34,468 nucleotides of DNA from Beroe ovata (Eukaryota > Ctenophora > Nuda > Beroida > Beroidae). The position numbers were made by a program, and so were the translations under genes. The stretch lies in contig CAMPET010000210.1 in assembly GCA_946803715.1 (NCBI GenBank), forward strand, positions 50,641-85,108, given 5' to 3'. The notes beneath the pieces are model-generated. The model saw nothing but the letters and a program-made list of their open reading frames with translations, was not told the origin of the DNA and made no database searches. Positions 1-10,652 of this stretch are shown here, one piece after another. Each line of letters begins with the position of its first letter. The stretch's first letter is position 1.

Positions 1-608
1 ATCGGATTGACGTGAAATTTTGGTTGTCGGAGTTTCTTATGGTCCTGGAGCTATGCTAGAAGTTTCAAGTCAATTGGACTATCCGTTTTGAAGCTATCCT
101 CAAATGCTCAGTCAAATTGACATGTTTTGGGCGGTTTAAGGGTTATGACGGCCCTTAACTTTGAAACCGATTATCGGATTGACGTGAAATTTTGGTTGTC
201 CGAGTTTCTATTGGTCCTTGAGCTATGGTAGAAGTTTCAAGTCAATTGGATTATCCGTTTCGAAGCTATCCTCAAATGCTCACCCAAACTGACATGTTTT
301 GGGTCGATAAGGGGTTATGGCGGCCTCTAACTCGGGAACCAATCATCCGATTGACATGAAATTTTGGTTGTACGAGTTTCTAATAGTCCTTGAGCTATGG
401 TAGAAGTTTTAAGTCAATCGATCGATCTGTTTGGGAGCTATCCTCAAATGCTCAATTAAACTGACATGTTTTGGGTCGACAAGGGGTTACGGCGGCCACT
501 AACTCGGGAACCGATCATCCGATTGACGTGAAATTTTGGTTGTCTGAGTTGCTAATGGTCCTTGAGCTATGGTAGAAGTTTCAAGTCAATCGGTCGATCC
601 GTTTGGGA
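1..608. repeat. 172-bp tandem satellite, about 3.5 copies
   Basis: Copies begin at about 1, 173, 345 and 517, each opening with an ATC(C/G)GATTGAC(A/G)TGAAATTTTGG-like segment, which gives a constant period of 172 bp. The last copy breaks off near 608. Copies differ by scattered substitutions and not by length, as in a homogenising satellite. The array touches the left edge, so its full size is unknown. No coding frame runs through it. Confidence 0.9.
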
Positions 609-639
609 CCCGATTGAGTCAAGTTACAAGACAAACATC

Positions 640-851
640 TTGAGCGGTATAAGGTCACGTGACTCGATTAAGTCACGTGACACAGCAGTAATCAAGGGTG
701 GCTCACATCACCTTCTACTGCTGTAATGAGTTGGGTATTCCGGTCATCATGCACGGAATACCCAAGTCGCGAATACCCAACAATTCTGTTGGGTATTCGC
801 GACGTTGGGTATTCGCGACATTGGGTATTCGCGACATTGGGTATTCCGTAC
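640..851. repeat. Palindromic short-repeat cluster
   Basis: Two GTCACGTGAC palindromes (654-663, 672-681) are followed by an inverted pair at 731-742 and 754-765. A perfect 17-bp inverted repeat with a 4-base loop follows (766-782 and 787-803). Four direct copies of a 16-bp unit, (G/A)TTGGGTATTCGCGAC, then run from 788 to 851. The same core TTGGGTATTC appears in both orientations. It could be the end of a small foldback element. A 67-codon open frame crosses it (698-901), but its content is just the repeat and I do not treat it as a gene. Confidence 0.8.
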
Positions 852-1339
852 TGTTACCAGTAGCTTTACTACCGATGTATCATACCCTACATGCATGTTA
901 GAAACCTCATTAGCGTAGCTCCCGACCTAGAGTCCTGCTGCCGACCTACAGTCCCCCGACCTACAGTCCTGCCCCCAGCGTGATACCAAGTTTATCACCC
1001 ATTACCTGTATCAGGACTGACTCCCTCCACATCTCCCCATGATCCTGGAGCCAGTGTCTCAATCAGTAGAGCAAGATTAACTCCGTTACTCCAATCAACT
1101 TTCAAATTATCAATACTCCTGCCGTGGTATATATGTTGTTAACGTCCAAATAAGGGAAGACAAAACAAGTTAAAGCACAGCGGATTAACTTTCGGCTATA
1201 ACTGATGCCATAGGACTGAAGACAGTTATGACTGTGGTGATGACCCTAGTGATGACACTTGCGATGACACCTGTGATGACACTCGTGAATTCTGATTACT
1301 CTAGTGATGAGTACCTAGGGTACCTAGGGTACCTCATAC
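852..1339. other. No recognised gene; presumed intron of the CH-domain gene
   Basis: This stretch lies beyond the last donor of the CH-domain gene and should be its intron. It contains short direct repeats only: CCGACCTACAGTCC-like units near 920-970 and GATGACAC(C/T)-like units at 1236-1300. I found no exon with the phase needed to continue the reading frame. Confidence 0.5.
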
Positions 1340-1886
1340 CTGTTAGGAAGTTTGGATTCCAGCCACAGGACCAGGTTCTTGATGAGAGTAGCATTGAAGC
1401 AGCTGATGTATGTCATGATACTCATCTCATCCACATCAGGGTTAGCCATGTCATCTGGCGCCAGGAGTGCTGGGATAGACAGATCTTCCTCAGCGAGCTG
1501 GGGAATAATAGTGGTCAGAGAATGGGAGATGCTCTTTGTAAGTATAATAAAGTGGAAGAGAAACATACTTTCGGGGAAAGAGTAGAAGAAGAATAAGTCC
1601 AGATTCAGATTGATATTATGTCAGAATCAATGTAAGAATTATTAATAGAATCAATGTAAGGGAGACATCTTTCAAAATCACAATATTTTAAACAAACCCC
1701 CTCTATAACTTTACCGTGTACACTGACCTGCATAGCATTGGTAATATTCTCTACACTCTGACTATCGTCTAGAATATTCCAGCCTGGCACTGAGCCAGGG
1801 ACACAGGTATCCACCAGGGCTGACAGAGCCCGACCAGTGTTCCAGTCGGTGGTAAAGTTGCGGATGTTAGCTGCTGGAATTACAAC
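1340..1886 (-). CDS. CH-domain gene: third CH domain (CH2 of the actin-binding pair)
   Basis: Exon 1886-1728 (159 bp, phase 0 on both sides) encodes NIRNFTTDWNTGRALSALVD and ENITNAMQ. Exon 1497-1340 continues with LAEEDLSIPALLAPDDMANP and DVDEMSIMTYISCF, the conserved CH2 ending of filamin and alpha-actinin ABDs. The next residues (NLVLWLESKLPNR) leave the domain and end at donor AG|GTATG in phase 2, so the protein goes on outside the window. Confidence 0.88.
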
Positions 1887-3919
1887 CTGGAATAAGAGGG
1901 GTGAGGGAAGATGAGGGTGGGGGAGAGGGGGAAGGAAAAGAGAGAAGGAAGGGGTTAATAAGAGATTCCTAATGTTATGCCATTCAAAGAGGGGCATTAT
2001 CGAGATTTTGAATATTCAATAACATAGAGACATAAGTAGGAAGTGACCACTGATTTTGAACGTCAAACCTGCATCCAATCGAGCATGGCTTGTCTAGCAT
2101 CTGTAGTTTTGATGTGATATTTCTCAATAAGCATCCAAACGAGCCCTAGTATCAGCTTCACATTTCCAGCCATGATGTCTTCCGTAGCTGAAACAGGGTG
2201 GGGTTGGGTGATCTGGGATTTATTTTGTCCAGATCAATTGTTCACGTCCACATTAATCCCTGTGTCCAGTCCAATTAATCCAGCAATCTTCGCATGATGA
2301 AGGAAAGCTACATTGTTGCTGTCGTACCTATATTTGTTACCAATGTTGCTGAACAAGGAAAACATAGCAGTTTATAATATGTTTATTGGGTGCTGGTCTA
2401 TAATAATAGTTCCTAAACATGCGACTTGTACAATGAACTGTGTACATGAATACATTAGGGTGTTGCAGTTGCCCCACCAAAATTAAAATTTCAAGATACA
2501 ATGCCCAACTCTCTTTTGGTATAGAGGTTAGATGAATTGAACATGATTCCCAAGTTTTAGCGAGATTTATCAATGTTTACCTTCAGCACAAGCTTAATTT
2601 CTAAAAATAGCCACGCGCGACAATGCTAGGGCCATATCTTGGCTTTGGAAGGTCCTAGAGACTTGGGAGAACCGATTTTGATAGGTTTGATCACACCATT
2701 AGTGGGGGTAGAACGTNTGTGTGTGTGTGTTGACACTGTTAACCAGAAAAAACACAGTGTTCCTCCCTGTCTAGCCTGATTAATAATTCAATATCCGCGC
2801 CCTGGACAAGGCCATGTGCTTCCATCATCAGGAGGCTAGGGGGAGAGTCATGAGTCATCTCCATTATTCAAAGACCATGGGCATATTATGTGGAGAAGGT
2901 AGACGGGAGGGAAAGAGTGTGAGTAGAGACGTGTTGAATTGAGCGAGAGAGAGGGAGAGCTTGTGTGTGGGTCATGACGTGAGGTAGTGAGATCACAGAA
3001 GGGGAGAGAGTGTATCGATGGGGGGAATTGATAAAGTCTATTGGCTGTCTGTACCCCTGTTTCAATGTTCAATAACGCCCTGGTTACAGCCCTGGTAGCA
3101 TACTTCTACACACCTCCTGGAAATACTCTATCATGGGTATGATCACTGATCAGAGATCGATCCTGACCCAACAACCTGACCCCAACCCCACACACAACCC
3201 CAATTACCCCCAACCCCACACACAACCCCAATTACCCCCGACCCCACACACTTACATTCCGCTGTATCGCTATCAATCACGCCGTTCTCCTGCAAATACC
3301 CCAGGAAAACACGCCAATTCTCGCGTCTCTTCTCCTCGCTATCACACTCCTCGTGATACGTGAACAACGCCTCCGACGCCTTGCCGAGACACACGTGCAC
3401 AAGTGTTATCAGCGGGACACCGCTCTGCAAATCCCGCACGAGGGAACGGACGAGGGGTTTCTGGGCTTTGATCAGCTTGTTATTCATCCATCGGATGAAG
3501 GTGTGGGCTTGGATACGCGGTGAGGTCGGCGTAGACATGGGTGTAGTGACCGGGGTTGTTCCTACAGTTGTTGTTGCTGGGGTCGTTGTTGTTGCTGGGG
3601 TCGTTGTTGTTGTTGTTTGTGGTTGTATGAGAGTGTGAGGAAGAACCTCGGTTGGGGGCATCAACTGTTATAAAGAAGGTCGTCTGCGTCTTGCTATAAA
3701 AAGAGCAGATGTTTTGATGATTTCGATACTCTCAATCTAGTTTAAACGAAAAGGTGGCAAACTGTGTTACACTAAACTACGATATTTGAGCATATGCTTG
3801 CAAGCTTACAAAGGCGGGGTTACAATGCACGGCAATCTGTACAGAATAATGTGTACATTAAAACACACTTCTCATAATATGTAACGTTATGTCACACAGA
3901 GATACACACACACATACAC

Positions 3920-3956
<37 letters not shown>

Positions 3957-6900
3957 GTAAGTCGTAAGTACGTAGGAGTGAGGGATCAGGCAAACTATAC
4001 CTTCTCCCCCTTACTCCCTAACTATGCGAGATATAATAAATGCACGGATGTGAGAAGAGAGGGGAGGAGAGGGGGTGGTGGTTTCACAGTGACTTAATGG
4101 AGCCACCATCACAATTGCTATGCACGGCGTACAGGTTGTATAATTCAATGAGTTAATTATCGGAGCATACGATAATGAAATAGCGAGAGTTTGAATACGG
4201 GAATGGTTCGGTCTGAAAGTCGCACTCCCGGCGAAAAACCTGCTACAAAAAGGGATGATTGCTTTTGGCATAAAACCAATTATACATGGAAAGGAACTAT
4301 ATAAAGCAACGAATAATATTCAAACTGAAAGTTGATTGAATCTGAATTTTCTATTTTTCGAGCGTCGTGACTCAAGAAAGGGATCAACAAAATGCATGAT
4401 TAATATGTAACTGAATTTACAAATAGGTACCACCAATCAATCGATAATTGGGTTATTATCAACCCGATTTCTATTCGAAACAACAAGCAGACAACCCACA
4501 CGATGAAACAAAACGAATGAGAACATGCAGCTGTGAGGAAAAGTTGAGACACAAAATTGAGACAACACTCCGTGCCTCACTACTGCTATGCTCACATTAC
4601 ACACTCGCACGCAAGGGGGAGGATCATCAAAAACGTCGCACGATTTGACAAGTCTCAATTAACTATGATAGAAAACAAAACTGACAGCGATCACAGGAAG
4701 CGGAATTAATAGACGAACTTCATAAACATGACGTTATGTATCGACACGTTGTCTCATGTATATCATAGAATCCAGTGCTTGCAACTTAATTTAACACAGA
4801 TCAAAACTTGAATCATGTGCGTGTAACAGATTCAAATGTCATATGTAATGCCTCGTAGGTAGGTATAGTTGTAAACAAGCACTTCAAGAAGAAACGAAAG
4901 CAATGCCTACCTCAATAACAAGAGTGAAATATACCGAGAGGACAATACAATTAAGAATGTGTTTCAAAACAAACAAACAAACAAACAAACAAACGCGCAG
5001 ACAAACAAACGAATAGTTATATTTCTGAAAGCAGTAATGAGGTATACTGAGAGGGGGAAAGGATAACAATAGACCACATTATTATGGTAAGCCATGGTTT
5101 TCAATTATCGAGATGTGTCACTTTCTGCCATAAGGTGAGGTGTTATACCTAGATGAGCAACTTCAGTCAAACTCAAAACTAATTCTGTGGTGTGATGCGT
5201 GATTGTGGAATGGGGGGCGTGATATTTTTTGATATCATCAGAATCAGAATAGGTTACGAACGGAATGACCCGTTCTCTGGATTTTCAGCGCCGTTATTTT
5301 TGAAAAAAGTTAAAAATAGCAAGGTGAATAAAAATAGGCACATTGTTGACAAACCAAATGATGATATGAAATATACTAGGTATACAGCCGATGTTGTATA
5401 AGTATTATTCGTCCTCGACTATGGATAATATGTTATGAATGAGGATTGTTCAGTCACATAACCACAAAGCATGAGTTGAATTTAGAGAGAGTGTCTTAGT
5501 GAGTAAATAAAGTAGCTGCATTAGAGTACATGAGCTCATTGAGCTAGTGGATGAGTAGGTAGATGATCACAAAGTAAACAAATACTGAACTCAATAATAG
5601 TTTGAACATTGAACCTATTCTTTGCAGACTAATCAGAGTAACGGTCAGATGAAATCAACAAAACGGAATACACTGTCCAGCAATCAAAACTTGCTTGCTG
5701 TTCATTCGTCAAAGACAAATGAGTGCATTGATTCACATAAAATGGGTATCAGATCAAACGATAATTCTAAGAATTGATGAATTGAGATGTCAAATGGCAA
5801 AGCAGAATGTAGGACCCACTTAGTGTGACCAATGTGCAGATAGCAGAGAGATAAAGAGAGGGTGGGGCAATCGTTTCACATGTCATAAGACACGTCAGAG
5901 ATTCATATGGGAGTAGTAGACAACAACTACGTACATGGGGGTGGAAAAATGGGTCCTGACAAAACTAGTATAACCAATACAAAGTGAGCAAGTAATAAGT
6001 ATAACACATTTATTCGATTCGACAAAGCATGCGACATTCCCCTATATGTGGGGTCATAATGGGGAATAAGTCATGAAGGAAGGGAATATGAGTATATGTT
6101 TCGGTGCAAGTAAAAATAGATGATTATGATGGACGTTATATGGTGTGATGGCATTATCTAGGATGTTTTGAAGTTAAAGGGAGGTTAAAACAACAATTTA
6201 TCAGTATCTAAACAAAGGTGACGATTCAAAAACAAAAAGTAGGTGTCTGTGCGTGTTTGAATCCTCAGCTAACAGCAAAGCTATTATATAACATGGCAAT
6301 GAAATGATAAAAGACCTAACCCACTGACCTGTACACACACCTATTAAATGTATAGCATAAGATCGTGATAATAACAATGACTTAACCAATAATTAGGCAG
6401 TATTTTACTCTTTTGCTATACCTTTAGGGACCTATATCATAGATTATATTGATAATTTAATGCTCTGTCATTCCATGTGTATAATGTTATAACTAAATAC
6501 TCCTGTTCACTTAAAAGTTCCAGATCCAATTTGGGACTGGAAAATACAGGGACTCGGCATTCATAACATTTTAATGAGATCAACAAGTCAGAAAACACCC
6601 AACTGTGCCCTCATGGAACCATAACACTGTTGTGAAATTGGCAATGAGTTATAAATCATGGCACTGTTGTGAAGCCTACATAATGATGATCTCTACCCCT
6701 TGATATTAGGGAAATAAACAAGAAAATAGGAATTACTCAATAGATTCAATAGATATTGAGGGGAACTCACACATTGTAGTCAGATCAATCCCTTCTGTTG
6801 ACATGAAATCCATTGCAGATGAAAGGTTATCAAGTTTATCTTGATTAGTAGATGGCATCTTGCTGTACTTTAGTCTAATTCCTGTCAAGCTTTCTAATAG

Positions 6901-7148
6901 ATGCAGGAGACAAACTCCACTGTCAAAATCTGAAATAAGTTTGCAATAGTTTTTATATTGTATTCTATATTGGATGGAAGGGAATATGCGTTATGCAATG
7001 TAGGATCCTCTAAAAGGTACTTACCAACAAATATATCATCAATGAGAGGAGCTCCAGAACCACTTAATACATCATTGCACCATCTTGTAAATGTCATCTC
7101 TTGAATCTCTGCCATTCTATGATCATGATCATCCACAACTAGAGACAT
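1340..7148 (-). CDS. Filamin-class CH-domain actin-binding protein, 5' part (Jitterbug-like)
   Basis: Exons read, on the minus strand: 7148-7025, 6929-6771, 3664-3256, 2187-2069, 1886-1728, 1497-1340. The start ATG at 7148 has an in-frame TGA about 30 nt upstream. The first two exons encode most of one CH domain (TFTRWCNDVL, then DFDSGVCLLHLLESLTG). After a Thr/Pro-rich linker, the next two give a second CH domain (HTFIRWMNNKL ... GNVKLILGLVWMLI). The last two, with the end of exon 2187-2069, give a third (NFTTDWNTGRALSALVD ... NPDVDEMSIMTYISCF). The last pair matches the tandem CH actin-binding domain of filamins. Three N-terminal CH domains recall Drosophila Jitterbug (family knowledge). 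The exon closing the first CH domain is not identified: 6771 ends in phase 1 and 3664 starts in phase 0, so an exon of length 3n+2 is missing between them. The gene continues left of the window, where filamin-type Ig repeats would be expected. It could instead be two genes if the first CH domain is separate. Confidence 0.8.
2069..3664 (-). CDS. CH-domain gene: Thr/Pro linker and second CH domain
   Basis: Exon 3664-3256 begins after ATAACAG with about 45 residues of Thr/Pro-rich linker (TTTTTTPATTTTPATTT), then a CH domain start (AHTFIRWMNNKL, VRDLQSGVPLITLVHVCLG). Exon 2187-2069 follows in phase 1, giving SerThrGluAsp, then GNVKLILGLVWMLIEKYHI, the canonical last helices of a type 1 CH domain, and the first helix of the next CH domain (ARQAMLDWMQ). 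The low-complexity linker would act as a flexible tether between the extra CH domain and the tandem pair. Confidence 0.85.
2188..3255. other. Intron of the CH-domain gene
   Basis: The flanking exons join in frame across it (phase 1), so no coding exon is required. It holds a single n at 2717 beside a short GT run, a purine-rich stretch at about 2880-3010 (plus strand) and CCCCAACCCCACACACAA-type repeats at about 3180-3250. I see nothing else. Confidence 0.7.
3901..3953. repeat. (CA)n microsatellite
   Basis: An uninterrupted run of CA dinucleotides with minor interruptions, within the intron of the CH-domain gene. Confidence 0.95.
4966..4994. repeat. (AAAC)n microsatellite
   Basis: About seven AAAC units in tandem within an intron of the CH-domain gene. 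Confidence 0.95.
6771..7148 (-). CDS. CH-domain gene, exons 1-2: first calponin-homology domain
   Basis: Exon 7148-7025 starts with the initiator Met and ends at donor G|GTAAGT. Exon 6929-6771 starts after TTTCAG and ends at T|GTGAGT. Joined in phase 1 they read from a short acidic N-terminus into the CH signature TFTRWCN. They continue through the second-helix motif DFDSGVCLLHLLESLTG to the helix before the GIxL turn (EGIDLTTM). The final CH helices (the GN.KLILGLIW region) are lacking and should lie on a further exon in 3665-6770. Confidence 0.8.
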
Positions 7149-8620
7149 CTCAACTACACCATGAAACTCTAGGTCTCAACAACTTTGCTGTTTTCATGTA
7201 TCATCTTATTTCTCTTCATATTCCTATTCAATGATTTGATCAAGGTTACAACATAGCAGGTAACATTTGTCTTGAAATGGTCAGAAAATGATTCAAATTG
7301 AGTGAGTCTGTCTTCAAAGCATGAGTCATCATTTCAAGGGTAAAATACTATTTAGTGAAAGGGAATGATAGATCTGGGGCTCATTCAAAACCAGATTCGA
7401 TTTTAGAATTTTTGTTAGAAGGGGTGCTCAACTATCCATCAACTATTCATTTAAACTATTGCTTGATGCTTCAGATGATTGAACATTGTAGACAGTGATA
7501 CAAAGTCAATTGAATCAAACCCAAACACTTTTTCCCCACAAATCTACTGACAGTTGCAAAACATTATAGTCTCTTCTTCAGGATCTCCACGAAGTGTGGC
7601 CCTCGCTTCTCAAATTTGATTGTAATAAGTAGTGTTGATAAGTTTAAAACTGAAACTGTAAGTATTAATGTAACAATTCTTCAAGTGCCAGAGTATTGGG
7701 TCAGGCACAGTAGAAATTTGCTTGTCTATATCTACAAGTACAACGATTAATTGTACGATAAGATTTTGTATAAATAATAAATAATTTTTTCCCTACCGTC
7801 GGCGCCGCGCAGTACTGTCATTCCGCCCGCGATATTGTCATTCTGCCCTAATTGCCAGGGATAAGATCCCGCAGCGCAAGCAAGTGCAGAGTTAAATATT
7901 ATAATTAAGATTGTACGATATATAAATACAATAGCGATAAATACAATAGCAGATGGGCCCGGGCCGCCGGCCCGCGGTTTCAATTTCGCGCGCACTGCAC
8001 CGGCGCTACCACCGGCCCAACGCTTGCGTGAAAGAAACTAGCATCGCCAAGCACAACATGACAGGAAAATGCAGGATTGTGGCGCGCGTTTTGCTCCAAG
8101 CCGCGCGTTTTCTATCAACTTGAATACAGGAACATCGGTAAATTTAATTTCGCGTAAAATGAGCATAAGCACAGGGACATAAAATATCCGAAAACTTTGC
8201 TGCATTCTAAAAATTCTAGATATTTTCAGATCTATAATCTATATCTCGTCATCAGATTCTAGTTCTATTATGCACAATGCTCATCTTCAATAAGTAGCTG
8301 TACTAAGCAGAGTTTTATGGGGTTCATGAGGATTTGAAGAATTTAGAATGTGCATATTGAATTGAATATTTATTGGTGGATGACCTGCACCTACTGCAAG
8401 TGGGAATATAATATAGCATAAAATACATGCAGCCTTAGTCAATATATTAGAATTACAACAACCTACATCATACATCAAATATTCTGTAACATGTTGTTAG
8501 ATAGAATAATCTATTAAACAAGTTCATTGTGATATGATATGCTCCCATTTAAGCAAACCATGCTGTTTTAATGTATTCCAAATCACTGTAATGAAACTAC
8601 AGTTCCTCACTTCAGTCTAT
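7149..8620. other. Intergenic region between the pore-forming-like and CH-domain genes
   Basis: Mostly AT-rich with no supported exon. The part next to 7148 should hold the 5' UTR and promoter of the CH-domain gene; the part next to 8621 should hold the 3' UTR of the pore-forming-like gene. A TTTATT (AATAAA on the minus strand) near 8367 could serve as its polyadenylation signal, but nothing confirms it. Confidence 0.5.
7796..8115 (-). promoter_or_regulatory. GC/CpG-rich block, candidate promoter of the CH-domain gene
   Basis: In otherwise AT-rich DNA this block carries GGGCCCGGGCCGCCGGCCCG near 7955-7975, repeated CGCG motifs (CGCGCGCACTG, GGCGCGCGTTTTG, GCCGCGCGTTTTC) and GGCGCCGCGC near 7800. 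It lies 650-970 bp upstream of the ATG at 7148, a plausible distance if a 5' UTR intron exists. This is inference from composition and position; it could also be a fragment of a mobile element. Confidence 0.3.
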
Positions 8621-10504
8621 TCATCCAAGATAACCTTTGCCGTCTTCAAAACACTTCATGAAGGCTTCTCTGACTTCCTGCATGTTTCCAAAGAAGTTAT
8701 TGTATTGATCATCAATCAGCTTCACACAATCACCAATGGAAGGATCTTTCTGGCATGACTCAGGATAGAACCTTCCAGACATTGTTTCAAACTGGGCTGA
8801 TTGGTATGTGACAGTTTTCATCTTGATGGTAGAAGTTTTAATAAATGATCCTCCTGAAGGACATTCCATGTGCATCTTTGTTGGGATGTCAGATTTGTCA
8901 AACTTGTACCTGAATTTGAGTGTATTGGAATAATAGGAAAGGAAACATGTGGGTAAGATTGCAATGGATGGCTCCCTTACCTGTTTACTTCACCAAACAT
9001 GATAGCTCCCCCTGGTGTCTTGTAAACTGTCTCATGCCCAACACTAACTTCCCCTCCTTTAGACATTTCCTTTGTCTCTGACCTGCTCCATGAATGTGCC
9101 CCACCATGAGACACAGAGTGTCCCACAGTTGTCTCAACGCCATTACCAAGGATACTTACAGATGCTGAGATTTCAACAGAGTGAGAAATCTCCCAGTTTA
9201 TCTCATGAGACTTGGCAACCTCGACAGAGGTGGATTCGGTTACAGAGTCAACTGATGACATTGTGAGTGCATGTTCCTGATCAATTGCCGTCAGGCAATG
9301 AGCCCCTGATTGATAAGTTATTTAGCATTTCATGCCTTAGGATGAAATTTTCTTATGACAACTTACAGATCAAAAGATTGGATGAAAAACAAGCATAGAT
9401 TAACCTGATACAGATCCCAAAACTTGTGTTCCCTCATAAGTTGGTGTATACTGCTCAGGATCAATGATCTCCAGCTTTACCAACTGACACCGCTCAAAAC
9501 AGAGATAGTTATCATCCCAGTCATTTTTGTCAGAGGTTTCCAGCCACTGAATACAGCTGTGGTCCTTAATGGGGCCATCATAGGACCACATGAATCTGAA
9601 TGATGAATCCTTTGGCACACATAGGTAGTTGTCATTCCAGTTATGCTTAGAAGGTTCAGATGGCTCCTTGATTTGTGTGCACCTCATTCCTTTGATGGGA
9701 TCTTCATGGCTCCACTTAAAGCCAGGGTCTTTCCTACCTGCAAAGAATGGTTGATATCAATAGGCATATTGAGAATTTCATGTACCACCAAAATAGCATT
9801 GTCCTGTAAAATACCTTCCTTCCAGCAGAAGTAGTTATCATGCCAGGAACTCTTATCTGAAGGCTCATTGATAGCAATGCAGTCGTACCCCTCTGGTACA
9901 CCATCAGAACTCCACTTGAAATCGTCGGGGAACACTGCTTCCTTCTTCTCTAGTGGTGTTTTGGACCCAGCTCCATACTCAGCACACAGGTAGTTGTCAT
10001 CCCAGGAATGTTTGTCTGCCGGCTCTGACCACTTCATGCAACTCTTACCCTCTCTCTGCCCTTTGTATGACCATATGAAGTTGTAGGGGGAGTCGTCTGG
10101 CAGACAAAGATAGTTGTCATTCCATGTTGTTTTCTTGGGTTCTGATGGTTCCTTGATTGCGATGCATTTCATCCCAGCTATGGGTCCTGAAGAGGTCCAC
10201 TTGAATCCTGGATCAATGCGGTCAGTAAGCCAGCAGAAGAAGTTATCATCCCAAGTGTCAGGATCCTTGGACTCTCTGATCTCGATACAGTCGTAGTTAG
10301 AGGGCGCCCCGGAGTGACTCCACTTGAAATCCATGGGCCATACCGGCAACTTTGGGGTTTCGTCTACACCCGGCCCGTCTTTTCCGGTGTATCTGTCAAC
10401 TGGAAGATCGTCACAGTTTCCTTCACTGTCACAGCTCCCAACATTGTTATCTGATGTGACTCCATAACACAAGGCTGATACCACGATGAGAGACAGCAAC
10501 ATAT
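8621..10504 (-). CDS. Secreted six-repeat protein with aerolysin/ETX-MTX2-like C-terminus
   Basis: Coding exons on the minus strand: 10502-9815, 9737-9405, 9305-8981, 8909-8621. They total 1635 nt, an intact frame of 544 residues ending in TGA at 8621-8623. I chose the ATG at 10502 because it opens a good signal peptide (MLLSLIVVSALCYGVTS) directly after an acceptor (CGTCTAG). Residues about 59-309 form six modules of about 33 residues with spacers, each with an FxW start, a central Cys and a W(D/N/H)DN(Y/F)(L/F)C end. Residues about 342-544 are rich in Ser, Thr and Val with alternating polarity (SHSVEISASVSILGNGVETT), like the membrane-inserting hairpin and beta-sheet region of aerolysin and ETX/MTX2 family proteins. 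Such proteins are secreted, oligomerise and form beta-barrel pores (family knowledge); that this one does so, and its target, are inferred. The modules may be a carbohydrate- or surface-binding part. No break or frameshift is seen. Confidence 0.85.
9405..10502 (-). CDS. Repeat region: six W...C...DN.LC modules in two triplets
   Basis: Modules lie at residues about 59-91, 100-133, 142-173, 195-227, 236-269 and 278-309. Modules 1 and 4 share YDCI and an F(F/Y)CW-type end. Modules 2 and 5 share GM(K/R)C, IKEPSEP and WNDNYLC. Modules 3 and 6 share WSY(K/D)G, SC and WDDNYLC. The order is therefore ABC-ABC, which points to duplication of a three-module block. The phase-1 intron (9738-9814) lies between modules 4 and 5, not at the block boundary. 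Each module has two cysteines, which may pair. Confidence 0.85.
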
Positions 10505-10652
10505 CTAGACGGGATGAAAATGAGAAATGAATTCGAGATCTTATCGTGGGTATTGATATGATAGAATTTGCACTACTCACGAATTTGATCAATGATAACG
10601 AAAGCGGGAAATTAGACTGACGTGTACCGATATAATTAGATATAAACATCAA
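10505..10652 (-). other. 5' UTR exon and intron of the pore-forming-like gene (candidate)
   Basis: A good donor (ATTC|GTGAGTAG) at 10580 and an acceptor (CCGTCTAG) ending at 10505 define a 76-bp intron just before the start codon. An unspliced reading would extend the protein by 50 residues to 10652 but would bury the signal peptide, so I prefer the spliced form. A TTATATCTAATTATATC stretch at about 10630-10650 could be a TATA-type element. Confidence 0.45.

Larger units (their letters stand above)
3665..6770. other. Intron region(s) of the CH-domain gene
   Basis: AT-rich sequence with a (CA)n microsatellite at about 3901-3953 and an (AAAC)n run at 4966-4994. By reading phase it should hold at least one small exon that completes the first CH domain, but I could not find one with convincing sequence and splice sites. 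The open frames here have no recognisable content. Confidence 0.6.

Noticed and set aside
4911-5069. Minus-strand segment ending ILNCIVLSVYFTLVIE before a donor, as the missing last helix of the first CH domain
   Set aside because: It gives the right exit phase, but no acceptor supplies the required entry phase, an (AAAC)n repeat runs through it, and it lacks the GN.KLILGLIW signature.
9684-10652. Extending the pore-forming-like protein to an ATG at 10652
   Set aside because: It would place 50 residues ahead of a clear signal peptide. A good donor at 10580 and acceptor at 10505 remove that stretch.
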